From positions 32,823,594-32,887,593 of the forward strand of contig NC_053153.1 in the NCBI RefSeq assembly GCF_016808335.1: a stretch of DNA of 64,000 nt. The letters are read 5' to 3'. Positions 62,515-64,000 of the stretch are shown piece by piece. Below the pieces are notes generated by a model that did no database searches, was not told the DNA's origin, and saw nothing but the letters and a program-made list of their open reading frames with translations. Every line of letters begins with the position of its first letter. Within the stretch, counting starts at the first letter, position 1. The translations under genes were made by a program, and so were the position numbers. This DNA is from Panicum virgatum (lineage: Eukaryota > Streptophyta > Magnoliopsida > Poales > Poaceae).

Positions 62515-64000
62515 TGTAAAGGATCGATGGACCAAGAGGGGGGGTGAATTGGGCCTTTTTCAAAATTCTAAAGCAAGGTAAAGCAACCTTAACCTATGCA
62601 ATACTAGTAGGGCACCAATTCACCAACCGGATAACTAAGCTACCTACACAAGCTAAGAGAGATAAAACAAAGTAAAGCCTAGCAAGGTAGAGCTAAGTTA
62701 TGATCTCTAAGTCAAGCACATGAGTAAATTGCATGAAGGAAAATGCTTGAATAAAAGGAATGGACAAGAGACAACCGGATTTTTTCCCGTGGTATCGATG
62801 TGTTGGCACACACCCCTAATCCACGTTGTGACACTCTCAAAGAGTCTTGTCACCTCCCAAGTCACCGAGACGAGGGCGCTCACTAAGAGTCTCCGTTCAC
62901 CATCCCGGCGTGGTGGAGATCAAGCCACGTACAATCTTCTTCTCCGGGCTCCCACAATCCTTGGCAAGCTCCGCGAGAAACACCTCGATCACCAAGATCG
63001 CCTAGGTGATGCCAATCACCAAGAGTAACAAGCTAAGGCCTTCACTTGAGCAAGAACCGATCACCAAGAACGATGCACACTAGCTTCTCTCTACTCAAGT
63101 CCTTAATCTTGCTTCTTGATTGATTGAATGCACAAGTATGTGAATGATGAAGCTCAAGGTGGCTCTTGACTATGGTATGAGTGTTGGATGTTGCCTGGTG
63201 TCAAGAGTGGGCGAAATGACCCTTGGAGGGGTATATATAGGCAGCTCACACAAATAGAGCCGTTGGAGAAAAGCTGCCAGAAAAACTCCGTAGCGCCGGT
63301 TAATCCGACGTACCCCCCATTGTCATCGTCGGTTTAACGGTGAATGTAAACTGCCTCTTCTGAAAACTAGCCGTTACAACTGGGGCAGATTAACCGACGT
63401 AGCATCGGTTTAAACCGGTGAGTGTAGTTGTCCACTGAACCACTGAAAAAACCAAGTCTCTGGACAACTGCACCGACGTTAACTCAAACCTATCGTCGGT
63501 TTAACCGGTGAGTACAACTTTTGAATTCCTCTGAAAAAACCATCTCACTGGTCAATTGCACCGACGTCTTGATTCAAACAGCGTCGGTTAATCCGGTGAA
63601 TAGAACTTGAATTGCCCTGGAAAAACCAACTCTGGACTAATGCACCGACGTTAAATTCAAACACGTCGGTTTAACCGGTGTATTGAATTTGTCCAGACTC
63701 TGCTGACTTCGTTTAACCGACGTATAGAAAATTGAGAGCGTCGGTTAAACCGGGGTATAGACTTTTTCTGATTTTGTCTTTTCTGATTTGAGTCTTGAAT
63801 GAAATCCAAATATTCTTGAGATATAGTTTGAGAACCACTTATTTGAAACTTCTAGAAACCTGAGTGACCATAGTGTGCATCCATTTTCAAATGACCATGT
63901 CCATGCTCAAGTTACTAAGCCTTAACCCCTCTTAATAGTGCGATCACTACAAAACTATAAAACCTATACTAACCTAAGTGTCCTTCTCAACCTTGTGACA
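62515..64000 (-). repeat. 5' LTR of the Sirevirus-type element (incomplete)
   Basis: Begins tgtaaaggatcg and matches 51097 onward base for base apart from scattered one-base indels. TATA box at 63231-63241 and CCGG motif array at 63292-63755. About 200 bp of it lie beyond the window. Confidence 0.95.

Larger units (their letters stand above)
51097..64000 (-). mobile_element. Young Sirevirus-type Copia element with extra ORF (5' LTR runs off the window)
   Basis: Reads right to left: 5' LTR from 62515 to beyond 64000, primer binding site, gag, pol, a non-coding module, a long extra ORF, polypurine tracts and the 3' LTR (51097-52783). It interrupts the integrase of the element at 43147-51096, so it is younger. 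If the LTRs are equal in length the whole is about 13.1 kb. Over the ~1,480 bp of LTR available for comparison I count about two substitutions but about eleven one-base indels. Long LTR, gag-pol with CCHC knuckles, repeated polypurine motifs and an additional ORF after pol are Sirevirus (Maximus/SIRE) traits. Confidence 0.93.

Noticed and set aside
61852..62535. Gag start at 62535
   Set aside because: That frame begins inside the LTR and crosses the primer binding site; the ATG at 62458 followed by the conserved gag N terminus is the likely start.

Overview
This window looks like a transposon-rich stretch of a grass (Poaceae) nuclear genome. Both recognisable host genes have plant orthologues, the coding GC is grass-like, and most of the sequence is LTR retrotransposons (Copia, including Sirevirus-type; one Gypsy-like solo LTR), LINE remnants and MITEs, many of them nested. 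There are no bacterial features, no CRISPR array and no intact RNA gene. All comparisons here are by eye; percentages and ages are not computed unless stated as simple counts.

Host genes. (1) A cystathionine gamma-synthase (CGS, methionine pathway, PLP enzyme) gene runs left to right from its TATA box at 6238 to its stop at 15136. It is cut inside its first exon by a 7,280-bp Copia element (6819-14098) with a 5-bp target-site duplication (gaggc). Without the element the two exons (6409-6818 + 14104-14602, then 14690-15136) form one 451-codon frame, so the insertion is probably the only lesion. (2) A single-exon E+ class PPR protein on the minus strand (40665-42644) closely resembles Arabidopsis SLO1, a mitochondrial RNA-editing factor, and appears intact.

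Layout. 1-3920: GC-rich unassigned DNA holding a 2.6-kb solo LTR (341-2966, TSD tcgtc). 4707-6060: 3' part of a Copia element of the same family as the CGS insertion but in the opposite orientation, so the CGS promoter lies in the loop of a ~1.35-kb inverted repeat. 15137-20100: CGS 3' end, Stowaway-like MITE, LINE tail, a second copy of the CGS promoter without a gene (17437-17725), a GC-rich repeat-like block, and a second MITE. 20186-27772: heavily decayed minus-strand Copia carrying an 87-bp plastid 23S rRNA fragment at the seam of an internal duplication. 28423-32780: decayed L1-type LINE ending at a perfect hairpin. 33150-35005: second LINE, minus strand. 35195-35552: plant-mobile-domain remnant. 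35553-37087: Sirevirus-type LTR fragment. 37088-39765: 5' half of a Copia with a very short (113 bp) LTR. 39766-43146: PPR gene and flanks. 43147-51096: two partial Sirevirus-type elements sharing one LTR (45881-47434). 51097-64000: a young minus-strand Sirevirus-type element, about 13 kb, whose 5' LTR runs off the window.

Most notable. The young element carries, between pol and its 3' LTR, an uninterrupted ~848-codon ORF (53098-55644) that is not obviously an envelope. Upstream of it (56127-56440) lies an array of short CCGGTTNAACCGAYG-type motifs followed by a TATA-like box, the same layout found in the element's LTR promoter (array 51876-52345, TATA 51816) and in two other Sirevirus-type LTRs in the window. 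I infer a second, internal promoter for the extra ORF. The two LTRs of this element differ mostly by one-base homopolymer indels, so some frameshifts in the window may be assembly errors.
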